Shown one piece after another: positions 36,668-46,170 of a stretch of DNA of 64,000 bases. The number at the start of each line of letters is the position of its first letter. Positions within the stretch are counted from its first letter, which is position 1. The DNA is from Epiperipatus broadwayi (taxonomy: Eukaryota; Onychophora; Udeonychophora; Euonychophora; Peripatidae), in contig JAQFVV010006215.1 of NCBI GenBank assembly GCA_028023455.1, positions 2,240,580 through 2,304,579 on the forward strand, given 5' to 3'. The position numbers were made by a program, and so were the translations under genes. Below the pieces are notes generated by a model, which saw only the letters and a program-made list of their open reading frames with translations, made no database searches and was not told the origin of the DNA.

Positions 36668-37447
36668 ATGAAAATGTCGATAGGACAAGCTAATATATCG
36701 GAATTTGGGATAGATAATCCGCATGAATGGCCCTTTTATGTGCTTCAATTACAAAATTATTTTAAGTTAAATAGTATTATTGACAATGACAGGAAAGTAG
36801 CAGCGTTATTATGTTTGTCAGGTAGAAAAGTTATTGAAATAGTAAGCAAATTGTATAATGGACAAGTTACGAATAGTAGTAACTACGATGAGTTAGTTCA
36901 AAGACTAACAGATTATTTTAGCCCAAGACCATCGAAATATTTAGCTAGGTTAAAATTGAGGAACCCCAAACAAGACAGACTCGAATCGATTAAAGAATAT
37001 GATATTGTTCTACGCCAATTAGCAAAGAATTGCAAATATGGCGACTTTGTGGAACAAATTCTTATTGACCAGTTATTATGGGGAATGAAGGACGATAAAT
37101 TGCGTCAATCGTTATTAATTGAAACTCAGTTAACATATGAAGTTGCTATTCAAAAAGGAATAATATACAAATCAGTGGTAGAACAAGCTCTAGCTTTTTC
37201 AAATAGAACGGAGGAAAACTCTAGGAATACTATTTTTAAAATAGAGAGAAAGGATTGTATTAAAGAAAGGAAAAGTTTTGAAATAAAATGTTTTTGTTGT
37301 GAAAAAGTAGGTCATTTGTCTAATAGCTGCAAATGGAGGAACGAAAAATGTTATAACTGTGGGGGCAAAGGTCATTTAGCAGCAGTGTGCAAAAACCTAA
37401 ACGAAAATCTGAGTATGGTAAAGATCAGAAACAGTGGAAAACAGTAA
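36668..37447 (+). CDS. Gypsy element Gag with two zinc knuckles
   Basis: An intact 259-codon frame starts at an ATG (MKMSIGQANISEFG) about 90 bases after the LTR. The N-terminal two thirds resembles retrotransposon capsid sequence (VAALLCLSGRKVIEIV; DYFSPRPSKYLARLKL). The C-terminal part has two CCHC knuckles of the form C-x2-C-x4-H-x4-C, at residues 208-221 (CFCCEKVGHLSNSC) and 228-241 (CYNCGGKGHLAAVC). Gag would form the particle and bind the element RNA. The pol frame overlaps the 3' end in the -1 phase. An AAAAAC run at about 37391 is a possible slip site, but it is not a canonical heptamer. Confidence 0.9.
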   Translation: MKMSIGQANISEFGIDNPHEWPFYVLQLQNYFKLNSIIDNDRKVAALLCLSGRKVIEIVSKLYNGQVTNSSNYDELVQRLTDYFSPRPSKYLARLKLRNPKQDRLESIKEYDIVLRQLAKNCKYGDFVEQILIDQLLWGMKDDKLRQSLLIETQLTYEVAIQKGIIYKSVVEQALAFSNRTEENSRNTIFKIERKDCIKERKSFEIKCFCCEKVGHLSNSCKWRNEKCYNCGGKGHLAAVCKNLNENLSMVKIRNSGKQ

Positions 37448-37947
37448 TCAAAAGAAATATCTTAAAAAATGAGCAGGATCAATTAATGCTAGAGGTTAAG
37501 TTAAGTAACAAAAGAGTAGAAATGGAAATAGATAGTGGCTCAGGAATTTCGTTAATATCTATGAAAAAGTGGAAGGAAATATCCACAGAGAGCCCTCAGA
37601 TTAAAATACAGAAAGCTAACATTAACGTTAGAGATGTAAATGGGAACCCGATCAAGTTAATTGGGAAATCCAAAGTAATAGTTGGTTTTAAAAATAAAAA
37701 CTACAAATTACCTATATATATAGTAGATAAAGATATTAGTCCGTTAATAGGAAGAAATTGGTTTAAAGACTTAGGCATTAAATTTAATATAGTTAAAAAG
37801 GTATCGGTTGAAAAAGAAATGATAGAGTTATGTCCGAATTTATTTATCAAAGATTTAGGTTTGATAAAATCAAAGCCCATTGACTTGCACTTAAATGAAA
37901 ATGCTAAACCAGTTATTTGTAAACCGAGAAAAATACCGTTTGCCTAA
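37387..37947 (+). pseudogene. Gypsy element pol, protease part
   Basis: The frame overlaps gag in the -1 phase. It encodes an aspartic protease with the active-site triad Asp-Ser-Gly (MEIDSGSG, Asp49) and the downstream PLIGRNWF block (about 120-127). It then runs into the linker before the reverse transcriptase and stops at 37945-37947. The RT continues in another phase, so small indels at about 37940-37985 have broken pol. The protease itself looks intact within the open frame. Confidence 0.85.
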
Positions 37948-38491
37948 AGGCGTTAGTAGAGGAAAAAATAGAAGCTTAGTTAAAAAAGACTTATCCCCTA
38001 TCGAGGAGGCGGATTGGGCCACGCCGATTGTTGTGTTAACAAAACCAGATGGAAAAATTAGGCTGTATGGAAATTATAGAACAACAGTAAATAAATATTT
38101 TAATAAAGGAGCTTACCCGGTGCCGTATGTACGTGAGATTATCAGTAATCTAGTTAAAGCAAAAAATTTTGCGAAATTGGATTTAAATTCGGCATATCCC
38201 CAACTAAAAGTTACGGATGATACAGCTCGGTTATTAGCAATTACGACCCCTTTAGGATTATTCAAATATAATCGTCTCCCTTTTGGAATTACATCAGCTC
38301 CAAACATATTTCAAGCAAAAATAAATTCAATATTACAAGGCTTGGAAGGAGTGATGCCATATTATGACGACATTTTGATTGCTGCGACATCACCAGAGAA
38401 ATTAAGAAGTAAAATTCGAGAAGTGTGCGAGAAACTAAATAACGCAGGAGTAAAATTAAATATTAAAAAATGCGTTTGGGAAACTGACTAA
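37946..38491 (+). pseudogene. Gypsy element pol, reverse transcriptase part
   Basis: The open frame covering this region starts at 37895 in a different phase; RT-like sequence is in frame from about 37980. Motifs seen are ADWATPIVVLTKPDGKIRL, motif A KLDLNSAYPQL with its Asp, LPFGITSAPNIFQ, and the active-site box YYDD. The commonly conserved Asp of the CGDYR-type motif is Asn here (LYGNYR). The frame ends at a stop at 38489-38491, after which FLGHLIS-type sequence continues in another phase with further stops up to 38730. Confidence 0.85.
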
Positions 38492-38734
38492 TTAGTTTTT
38501 AGGCCATCTTATTTCGGAAAAAGAGAAAAGTCCGTTAACTGATAAAATTAGGGCAGTCAAAGATGTTCCAAGCCCAATAAATGTCAAGCAACTTTAAGCT
38601 TTTCTAGGTTTGATTAATTTTTTCAAACCGTTTCTAAAGAACAAAGCGATGGTCGCAACTCCCCTATACGAACTGCTACGCAAAATCAAATTTGGAATAC
38701 CAAACATGAAAAAGCGTTTAAAGCAGTTAAGGAA

Positions 38735-39220
38735 TTGTTAACCTCTAGTAGCTTATTAGTGCATTTTGATAGCGACAAAGACATCATTATTACTACAGCT
38801 GCATCACAATACGGAATCGGAGCAGTTTTAGCGCATCAAATAGACGGTCATGAATGTGCTGTAGCTTACGCTTCTCAGACTTTGTCTAAAACTGAAAAAA
38901 ATTATAGTCAGCTGGACAAAGAAGCTTTGGCAGTTATGTTTGCTGTGAAAAAATTTCACCAGTTTATTTATGGACGAAAATTTGAATTAGTAACAGATCA
39001 CAAACCTTTGTTAGGGATTATAGGAAAAGATCGTCCGATGCCAGAGCATTTAAGTCCACGCATGCTCAGATGGGCTAATACACTTACTGCTTACGATTTC
39101 AATCTAAAATATCAAAAAGGAAAGATAATTTCTCATGCGGACGCTCTATCCAGAGTGCCCGGAAATAATGACAACTATGAAACTGATGTGGAAGTTAATC
39201 ATATTGACAATATGAAATGA
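38735..39220 (+). pseudogene. Gypsy element pol, RNase H part
   Basis: The open segment encodes the RNase H domain. The first catalytic Asp of the usual Thr-Asp-Ala-Ser motif is replaced by Ala (TTAASQYGIGAVL), while the Glu (DKEALAV) and the second Asp (VTDHKPL) remain. It ends with the tether HADALSRV, typical of Gypsy pol, and a stop at 39218-39220. Loss of that first Asp would be expected to inactivate RNase H, independently of the frame breaks. Confidence 0.88.
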
Positions 39221-40463
39221 CAAGTCATAAATAGTAAAGTAGTTCAGACATGGACAAATGAAAATGACGGGTATGCATTGCTTAGGAAATGGATAAGCAA
39301 AGGTTGGCCTAATAAAAAACCTGAAAATTTAGCAATGGGGTTTTGGGTCAATAGAGACAAATTGTCGGTCTGTAAAGGGTGTGTTAATATGGGAGACGAG
39401 TAGTTATACCTCCTATAGGGAGAATGAAAGTTCTAGAACTTTTGCATCAGGGGCACCCAGGCATTGTGCAAGCTAAAGCTCTAGCTCGCAGTTATGTTTG
39501 GTGACCGCTGATAAATAATGATATTGAAAAGTATATTAAGAAATGTGATAAATGTAAGTCTGAAATAGCTCTGCCGAATAAACAATATTCTTTTTGGCCT
39601 AAACCAATACATCCGTGGCAAAGACTGCATATAGACCATGCGGGTCCAATAGAGGGAAGAAATTATTTAATTTTAAATCGATGCTTTCTCTAAATGGATA
39701 GAATGTCACGAGGTTAAAAATACGAGTGCAAACGAAACAATAAAATGTTTAACAGACATATTTTATATACATGGATTTCCACAAGTAATCGTCTCTGACA
39801 ACGGAACTGGATTTGCGAGTGAAGAACTAAAAATACAATTTGGGAAATGGGACATCAAACATGTATTTACACCCCCTTACCACCCTGAATCAAATGGTTT
39901 GGCGGAAAACGCGGTAGGGCAAGTGAAGAAATATTTAAGAAAAAACAAAAATACGGATTTGAAAAACATCTTACAGGAATTCATGATGTATCAACATATA
40001 ACTCCATCAACAATGACTGGAAAATCGCCAGCTGAAATGTTATTTGGTCGGAAAATGCAAACTAATTTAGATTTTTTACGACCTGATACACATATATAAT
40101 CAAGACCCAGTGAAAAACTTTAACATTGGAGACGCGGTAATATTCAGAGATATACTACGTAAACAATGGGTTAATGGAAAAATTGAACGGGTGCGATCAA
40201 AGCAAATTTATGATATTAAAGACGAAAACGGAATTATATATAAGCGTCACAAAAATCATATTCGTACAAGTGAAGATGACATACAACTAGATATGTTCCA
40301 GCAGTTTCAACATGCAAATGAAAAGAATTCAGATAAACAGATGCTACTGACAGACATCCAAGAAGATGCGGTAGAAGAGGATAAAATACAGATTGAAAAG
40401 AGAAAATCACCCAGACCAGTGCGATGTAAAAGACCACCTTTGGACTTAAAAGAATATGTATAA
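39221..40463 (+). pseudogene. Gypsy element pol, integrase and C-terminal part
   Basis: The zinc-binding region (LLHQGHPG ... CDKC, about 39440-39560) is interrupted by a TGA near 39500. The catalytic core shows HIDHAGPI, VSDNGTGF and HPESNGLAENAV with the expected Asp, Asp and Glu, but phase changes occur near 39680. Frames at 39899-40099 and 40110-40463 carry the C-terminal part, including a FNIGDAVIFRD motif typical of the Gypsy integrase tail. There is no chromodomain. The final segment is rich in charged residues and ends shortly before the polypurine tract. Confidence 0.85.
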
Positions 40464-40484
40464 GACGGATAAACCGTAACTTCT

Positions 40485-40500
40485 GGAGTGGGGGAGGAAT
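40485..40500 (+). promoter_or_regulatory. Polypurine tract of the Gypsy element
   Basis: GGAGTGGGGGAGGAAT abuts the start of the 3' LTR at 40501. This is the expected position for plus-strand priming. Confidence 0.8.
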
Positions 40501-41178
40501 TGTTATGTTGTAGTATGATTAATATTAAGAAAAATATGTTTGAAACTGTGTGTACTCCAGAAGTTAAAAGTGTTAAATAATTACATGTGAAAGTAAACGA
40601 GTTGATTTAATAAAAACGGAAATTAGAAATTACAAATGGTTTTTCATATATATATTTTATAAAAAGCAAGGTGTAAAACAAGATGGAAGATCTGAATAAA
40701 TAATTAATTAAATGAAGGATTAAAAATGTAAAGAACAATTTAATTAATTAGTTCAGAAATAATCCCAGAATACTTTGCGATTAAAATTGATAAGGAATAA
40801 ACAATAGAATTAAAAGTAGATACAATCTAGCGGGAAAAAGACAAGTCAAGATCAGTCCTGTTTTTCTGAAAGACTTAGGTGTAGCGTGAATTTCGGAACA
40901 GGACCAACGATGGGAGGAGAACCAGATATTCGGGTCTGAAGGTAATAAAGATCGACCTAGGGTAATTATACAGACTGTCTTATTATTATTTTTGTAAGCC
41001 TTACAGGCGCTAGTAAACTAATGATAATTCTGTGTATAAATGCTTGTTAATTTTTATACTAATAAAATCTTGTATCTGTTAAGTGGGATATCTTAATTTT
41101 ATGCAAGAGGGTAATAGTTACTTGAATTAGGTGTATTTGATTATTTCTCGTAAGTAACATTAAATCAAGTACATCACA
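40501..41178 (+). repeat. 3' LTR of the Gypsy element
   Basis: It begins TGTTATGTTGTAGTATG and ends AAGTACATCACA, followed directly by the target duplication ACTGG. An AATAAA lies at 41061-41066. Confidence 0.95.
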
Positions 41179-42467
41179 ACTGGTTAATTTAATATAGAAG
41201 AAAAATAAATCATGGCACTTGTATCAGTTAGGCTTATTAATTTACAGATATTTACTGAAATGTGTTTTTTTATTTTATTTTAAAATGTGTGTACATGTAA
41301 GATTCAAATAAAAAAGATCATTTTGAATAGATGTTAGAAGTTGTCATATTGTACTGATGTAGATTAATAGTACTGTATTTGTAATTCATTTCTCATTTAT
41401 TCTTTTTATATTTGCCTTACCTCTGAAACATTGCAGATTGCTAGAAAAAAAATTATAAAATCTAATTGTTAAATATAAATTATAGTTCCATCTTTATATA
41501 TATATGTCAAAGCATTGACCAGGAAGTGAACCCAGGCCAGCTGCTTGAATTGCTTGAAAATTTTGGTCAGTAAAAGCAAATTGAATTGAATTAACAGATA
41601 GGAATTATTTGAAAATTATATTTCTTATATATTGCAATGAATAATCTTAAGAAAAACAATTCAAATTCTGTATTTGATTGACTCATTTTAATCCGTGAAG
41701 GTAAATTGATGAAGATAAGTATTAACATTGATTGGATATACATTGTCAGTGTGAATTATATTCTATATTTGTTGTTACCTTTTTTAAAAAAATTACAATA
41801 TTTTTGTAAAAGGAAAAAAAAAACGTTTAACTGTTTTAAATTTATTGGTCTTTTTTTTTTTAATTCCTCTATATTGCAATATTATTCACATCTAACTTAA
41901 TATTTATAAACATTATTCAATATGGTGATAAAAGAAATTGATTCTAAAATTTATTTTATTTTTTGGCCATTGTTGTATTATACAAAAAAAAAGAAGATAA
42001 GTCTTAAATTTTTAGAGTAAAATTCTTAAAACTGAAAGCCACAAGTGAATCATGCTCATATTAATGTAGCATTAAATATATGTGCTTAATTACTTATTCA
42101 AAAATAATATCTAGTGCTCATAGAATTTATTCTCTCATAAGCCAGGTATTTGTTTGAAATTCACTATATATCTAGAGTACTAAAATTAGTAATTTATTGT
42201 AAAATATGATATTGAAATTTAAAAAAGGGAACTGATTATTAATTTTCTATTCACATTCCTTTATAAAGATTTTTTTTATTACAGGTTGTTTCCTTCATAA
42301 ACATAAAATAATGATCTAAATTAAAAATCAGTATTTAACTATGTTTATTTCTTTTAAATGCATATTTATCAGGCTATAAATCTAAAACATATTTTGTTGA
42401 CAAAATGTACTTTGATATAAAGTTGATTATTTAATATACATTATATATGTATCTATTTTTTTTATAG

Positions 42468-44558
42468 GTTCATCATAGTACTCTTGCTGAATCAGCTACA
42501 AGACAGAGACAGAAACCTTCGCAAACAGATGCTGAAATATCAACTAGTGATCCCAATGACAATAACAACTCCCAGGAAGAACAGCAATCTGAGGAAAATA
42601 AAAATGAAACTGAATCTAATCATAATGAAGAATCAACTCTTTCACAACAGTCAGAAGATGTACTTACTAGTGAAAATGGTCCAAATCAGGTTATTGAAAA
42701 AAAGGAAGAACATTTAGAGAATATACCTGAAGAAAAAAAATCTGAATCAATACAAACACCGCAAGAAAATGATGAATTTATTGATCCAGAACCTGAAGAA
42801 GAAGAGGATGAAGAAGAGGAGGAGGATGAAGATGAGGAAGAGGAGGAAGATGTAGAAATTGAACCTGTTCCATCAATTCAACCACAACCTCAACAAACAT
42901 TATTACAAGTTCATCAACCACCCATTCTAAATGAATGTGAAGAAATATCTACAACTTCTCTTACTCAAATTACAAATAATGATCCATCAAAAATACTGCA
43001 TTATCTAGAGCCAAGTCAGCCTACACCTCCAGAAGACAGCCCAGAAGATAGTATAGATTACAAACCATGCTCAAATCAGTCCGACTCTATTTTAGAATCC
43101 AAACAAACTTCACCTCCAGCTTTAGCTGATACAAGTACTAAGATAGTAATGAATGAACCAGTCATTCAAGAAACAATTACACCTTCCAGTAATCTTGAAG
43201 AAACTTTGGCAGAAGAATTACAGAATAATTTTGAGCAAATTGACAGTAGTGGTACTGACAATAAATTACCTAGTGGTAATGAAGTAGCTCAGAGAGATCC
43301 TTTAATAATGGATAATGTTGAATTACCACCAAAGCAACCAAATTCAGATTGTGTAAATATAACACGTTCACAAGTACCTCCTGGTCCAGGACGGGGTCAT
43401 AATCATCCACTATATGGTAATGCTACCAATATGGCCAATAATTTAAATAATAATACACCTATGACTAATACAAGCATGGCCAATCTGAATAATTCTGCCA
43501 ATATGGCTAATACTGGTAATATGGGAAGTAATCCTAACATAGGTACTGCTGGGAATTTAGGTAATGGCCCTCCTCTGGCAAACACTGGAAATATAAATAA
43601 TGGAAGTTTGGGTAATAATGGCAATCTTTCCAATAATGGTTTTACTTCTGTAGACATTGATGTGAGTCAGTTAGGATTGGAATCTCCAACATCTATTAGT
43701 AGCAATGATATGACTAATAGTTCTGTAGAGGCTACTCCAACTCCTACTCAGAATTTTTCTGATTGTGCTCAAATACATAATAATTATTGTAACACAAATC
43801 CTTTGGTTAGCCCAACAAATTTTATGGATAGTGTGAATACCATGAATATGCAGCCTCAGCAAATGCCTGTTTCAAGTACAGGAACTTACATGGTTCCTGT
43901 ACATACAAGTTCTTTTGCTCCACTTATTCAACAAAATACAACTCATAGGTTGACACATGTGAATGTACCAACTAATTCATGTGCAGTTTCCACTCCTAAT
44001 TATCAAGTAAATAATTTATCATATCAACAACCTAATACTAGTTGCAGTTTAGCAAAACTTCAGCAATTAACCAATGGAATAATGGATATAGTTCCAGGTT
44101 CTCCTTGCAATACTATGACTCCACCTCCCAATCTGACTCCTCCACCACCTGTTAATATGACTCCACCTCCACCTGCCATTCAAAGAAACATCACTCCACC
44201 TATTCCAAATTTACAACCTCAAGTATCGTTATCAAATGCTAGTTACTATAAACAGTACAATCGTGCTCGACCTGTACAGAGAAGTCCTAATGTAACTATA
44301 AATTCAAACTTAATGGCAAGTTATAATAATTTGAATGGCTATCGTATGCAACAACCACCCATGATTAATACAGGTTACATCAACCCTGGTTTTATTAACC
44401 AAACTCAGTTACCTGTACAGATGATGAATGTCCATCCACAGACTAATTATCAGGATGCAGGCATGCAGCCACCCCAACCAACTAATACAATGTACGCATA
44501 CAGGTATATTAATGGCAGCATACCTCCACAAGCTCTAAATGGAGTGATGCGTCGGTGA
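42468..44558 (+). CDS. KAT6: KAT6-type histone acetyltransferase, last coding exon
   Basis: The exon follows the acceptor tttttttatag (AG ends 42467), enters in phase 0 and stays open for 696 codons to a TGA at 44556-44558. The first ATG-initiated frame begins only at 43149, but the same phase is open from 42468, starting VHHSTLAESATRQRQ. Regions in order: a Gln/Glu/Ser-rich part; an acidic run of Glu/Asp near 42785-42865; a Pro/Ser-rich part; an Asn/Met/Gly-rich low-complexity part (about 43420-43640); DVSQLGLESPTSISSNDM; CSLAKLQQLTNGIMDI; repeated TPPPP units; and a Met/Asn/Tyr-rich tail ending NGVMRR. The acidic domain followed by a Met-rich C terminus ending in Met-Arg-Arg is the KAT6A/KAT6B/enok layout, involved in transcriptional activation and partner binding. 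Confidence 0.88.
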   Translation, partial: VHHSTLAESATRQRQKPSQTDAEISTSDPNDNNNSQEEQQSEENKNETESNHNEESTLSQQSEDVLTSENGPNQVIEKKEEHLENIPEEKKSESIQTPQENDEFIDPEPEEEEDEEEEEDEDEEEEEDVEIEPVPSIQPQPQQTLLQVHQPPILNECEEISTTSLTQITNNDPSKILHYLEPSQPTPPEDSPEDSIDYKPCSNQSDSILESKQTSPPALADTSTKIVMNEPVIQETITPSSNLEETLAEELQNNFEQIDSSGTDNKLPSGNEVAQRDPLIMDNVELPPKQPNSDCVNITRSQVPPGPGRGHNHPLYGNATNMANNLNNNTPMTNTSMANLNNSANMANTGNMGSNPNIGTAGNLGNGPPLANTGNINNGSLGNNGNLSNNGFTSVDIDVSQLGLESPTSISSNDMTNSSVEATPTPTQNFSDCAQIHNNYCNTNPLVSPTNFMDSVNTMNMQPQQMPVSSTGTYMVPVHTSSFAPLIQQNTTHRLTHVNVPTNSCAVSTPNYQVNNLSYQQPNTSCSLAKLQQLTNGIMDIVPGSPCNTMTPPPNLTPPPPVNMTPPPPAIQRNITPPIPNLQPQVSLSNASYYKQYNRARPVQRSPNVTINSNLMASYNNLNGYRMQQPPMINTGYINPGFINQTQLPVQMMNVHPQTNYQDAGMQPPQPTNTMYAYRYINGSIPPQALNGVMRR

Positions 44559-44613
44559 TATCAAATAACACCTAATACTGCAAGATTCCATAGACTTAAT
44601 TATAATAAAGATT

Positions 44614-44621
44614 TGTAAATA
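44614..44621 (+). promoter_or_regulatory. Pumilio-type element TGTAAATA
   Basis: It matches the Pumilio consensus UGUANAUA and overlaps a proximal poly(A) signal. Two more copies are at 45170-45177 and 45528-45535. Confidence 0.45.
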
Positions 44622-45169
44622 AAGGATTTTAAGATTGGCAAATATTTGCCGAGGACAGTTTTTTGTAAATTGAAAATATTTCTTTTAAATACTAAATTAA
44701 AAAAAGCAAATCCTATTTGAAAGATATTTATATTTAAAAAAAAAAAAATGAAGATAATACAGACCAAGTTGAATAAAAATTTAGTCGCAACGACTTAAAC
44801 ATTTCACTGGATTTTACATAGACACTAGTGTGCGATTTTTGTAAATTTCTTTCGGGAAAGTAATTTTTTTCCATTGTCTGCACCTAGACTTTTGTTGCTC
44901 AGGTTCCTTCTTTTTTTTTTTTTTAGATTTGTAATAGTTATGTACAGGTTTGATTTCCTTCTGGATTAATCATTATTTAATTTTTTTGTTTTGTTTTGTT
45001 GTTGATTCTTTTCAGAAAAATATTAACTTGTGAAGTGATGGTTTGTCAGTATTTCTATTTTGTCTGTTAGATAGAAGACATTTTTCAATTTATGCAGTTG
45101 TGCATTTATTATAAATTATATTAAGCATCACTCTGTACAAACCATCAATCTGTAGCCATTTTGTGACTT

Positions 45170-45177
45170 TGTAAATA
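45170..45177 (+). promoter_or_regulatory. Pumilio-type element TGTAAATA
   Basis: Second exact UGUANAUA match in the 3' UTR, in a comparatively mixed-composition stretch (actttgtaaatagtttataaa). Confidence 0.45.
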
Positions 45178-45527
45178 GTTTATAAAGCTAGCCCTTTCAG
45201 CCTAGAACTGTGATTGTAATGTAAGCATATGTTTGGGTAAATGGCCCTTTTGCTAAGGCCCAATGCATAGGAAAAAATATATATAATGCTCCATGCTGTA
45301 ACAGAAAAAAAAACATGAAAAAAAAATCTATACATTTTAATATATATTTCTTTCCACCATAGTACAAAAAGCTGTGAGCAGCATCACTATCATCCCAACC
45401 AAGCTTCCCTCCTCATGTTCTGAACTCTGTATTTGACCACCATTAAATTTTATTTTTCACAACTCAGTATTTTAAAAGTCCAATCATGATTTATAAGGGT
45501 AATAATACAAAATGAAATTGTGAAAAA

Positions 45528-45535
45528 TGTAAATA
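45528..45535 (+). promoter_or_regulatory. Pumilio-type element TGTAAATA
   Basis: Third exact UGUANAUA match, followed by a partial TGTAAAT repeat. Confidence 0.4.
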
Positions 45536-45740
45536 TGTAAATTTCAGAAGGCCTTTTTTTTTTTGTAGATGTTACTAGTTAATTTTTATGTTTGTACATT
45601 TCTCTGTAGAAAATGTGTGTATGAATGTATGTATTTTGAAGACAAATTAAAATGTGTGTTGTAATTGGAAGATGGTGGACAATTACAGATTTTTTTTTTT
45701 TAATATGAGCTTGTAGTTGCCTTTTCTTTAACTCTCAACA

Positions 45741-45754
45741 TTGCCACCTAGTGG
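45741..45754 (-). promoter_or_regulatory. Near-consensus CTCF core at KAT6 3' end
   Basis: On the minus strand this reads CCACTAGGTGGCAA, matching 13 of 14 positions of CCASYAGRKGGCRS. It lies about 160 bp before the distal poly(A) signals. It is a stronger match than the copies inside the transposons. Confidence 0.4.
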
Positions 45755-45995
45755 AGAATCGAAATCTAAAAGCAGTCACACTGCAGAGAATTAACATCTA
45801 GACATTTAAAAGTCTACATATTAAATATTTGTTTACTTTCAAATTCAAAATTAATATACTGAGTTGATCCCAGAACTCATTTTCCCAGTATTTTGTTTTG
45901 TATCTTATAATAAATAAATAAAAAGTGTAAGAAAACTTGCACAAAAAAAAAAAAATTACAAACTAAACAACAAAAAAAAATTGGACTCATATATG

Positions 45996-46170
45996 ACAAA
46001 AACTGTAAAAAAATTCCATTGGTGATAACGCACATCATCATTGTTGATCTCTGCTAGATGTTTGCCTTGTGGGCATGTCTTCCGGTCCCTATGGCAAAAG
46101 CCATTGGAAGAATGCCTGCTCATCAAGACAGGCATCTCTGTGTACAGTGACTGGTAGAAACTTGTTTTCA
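45996..46170. other. Short GC-balanced patch downstream of KAT6, unrecognised
   Basis: About 170 bp of balanced composition stands out in AT-rich flanks just past the KAT6 poly(A) signals. On the minus strand an ATG frame (46171 down to 45956) reads MSRHSSNGFCHRDRKTCPQG. A second minus frame reads NKFLPVTVHRDACLDEQAFF, then hits a stop. The + strand has MFALWACLPVPMAKAIGRMP. None was recognised. It may be a fragment of a convergent gene, a retrocopy or a conserved 3' regulatory segment. Confidence 0.35.

Larger units (their letters stand above)
35893..41178 (+). mobile_element. Complete but inactive Gypsy-type LTR retrotransposon
   Basis: LTRs of 684 and 678 bp flank gag, protease, reverse transcriptase, RNase H and integrase in Gypsy order. 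The LTRs start TGTTATG and end CATCACA. A perfect 5-bp target duplication ACTGG is present at 35888-35892 and 41179-41183. A TGG-initiated primer-binding site follows the 5' LTR and a purine tract precedes the 3' LTR. By hand count the LTRs differ at roughly 17 bases and three small indels, so the insertion is fairly young, yet pol carries several frame breaks and stops. The integrase motif HPESNGLAENAV suggests the Mag-like part of the Gypsy group. It is sense to KAT6. Confidence 0.95.
17921..42467 (+). other. KAT6: KAT6 intron of about 24.5 kb, transposon-rich
   Basis: The donor gtaaat is at 17921 and the acceptor tttttttatag ends at 42467. The flanking exons are both phase 0 at this junction, so no exon has to be missing, though a small phase-0 exon cannot be excluded. 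Insertions are described separately. The gaps between them (about 17.9-18.4, 19.7-20.0, 22.5-24.4, 26.7-28.9, 33.6-35.2, 35.6-35.9 and 41.2-42.5 kb) show only AT-rich sequence with A/T runs and short TA repeats. The minus strand at 23784-23990 holds broken but coding-like frames of unknown origin. Confidence 0.75.
44559..45930 (+). other. KAT6: KAT6 3' UTR
   Basis: Non-coding sequence follows the TGA. Early poly(A) signals AATAAA occur at 44604-44609 and 44618-44623, and a distal cluster lies at 45909-45922 (overlapping AATAAA units). The distal cluster would give a UTR of about 1.35 kb; use of the proximal pair would shorten it to under 100 bases. The UTR holds T-rich tracts and three Pumilio-type sites listed separately. 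The end point is inferred from signals, not from transcripts. Confidence 0.6.

Noticed and set aside
37380-37447. Canonical -1 frameshift heptamer at the gag-pol overlap
   Set aside because: Only a CAAAAAC run is present in the right phase; the overlap itself is real but the slip signal is not canonical.
41515-41575. tRNA T-arm-like GGTTCACTTCC on the minus strand
   Set aside because: The flanking stem does not pair and the rest of a tRNA is missing.
43403-43657. Minus-strand frame rich in Leu and Pro over the last KAT6 exon
   Set aside because: It is the complement of the Asn/Met/Gly-rich low-complexity part of KAT6.
46020-46060. C-box-like ATGATGA on the minus strand as a C/D snoRNA
   Set aside because: No D box or terminal stem at a suitable distance.
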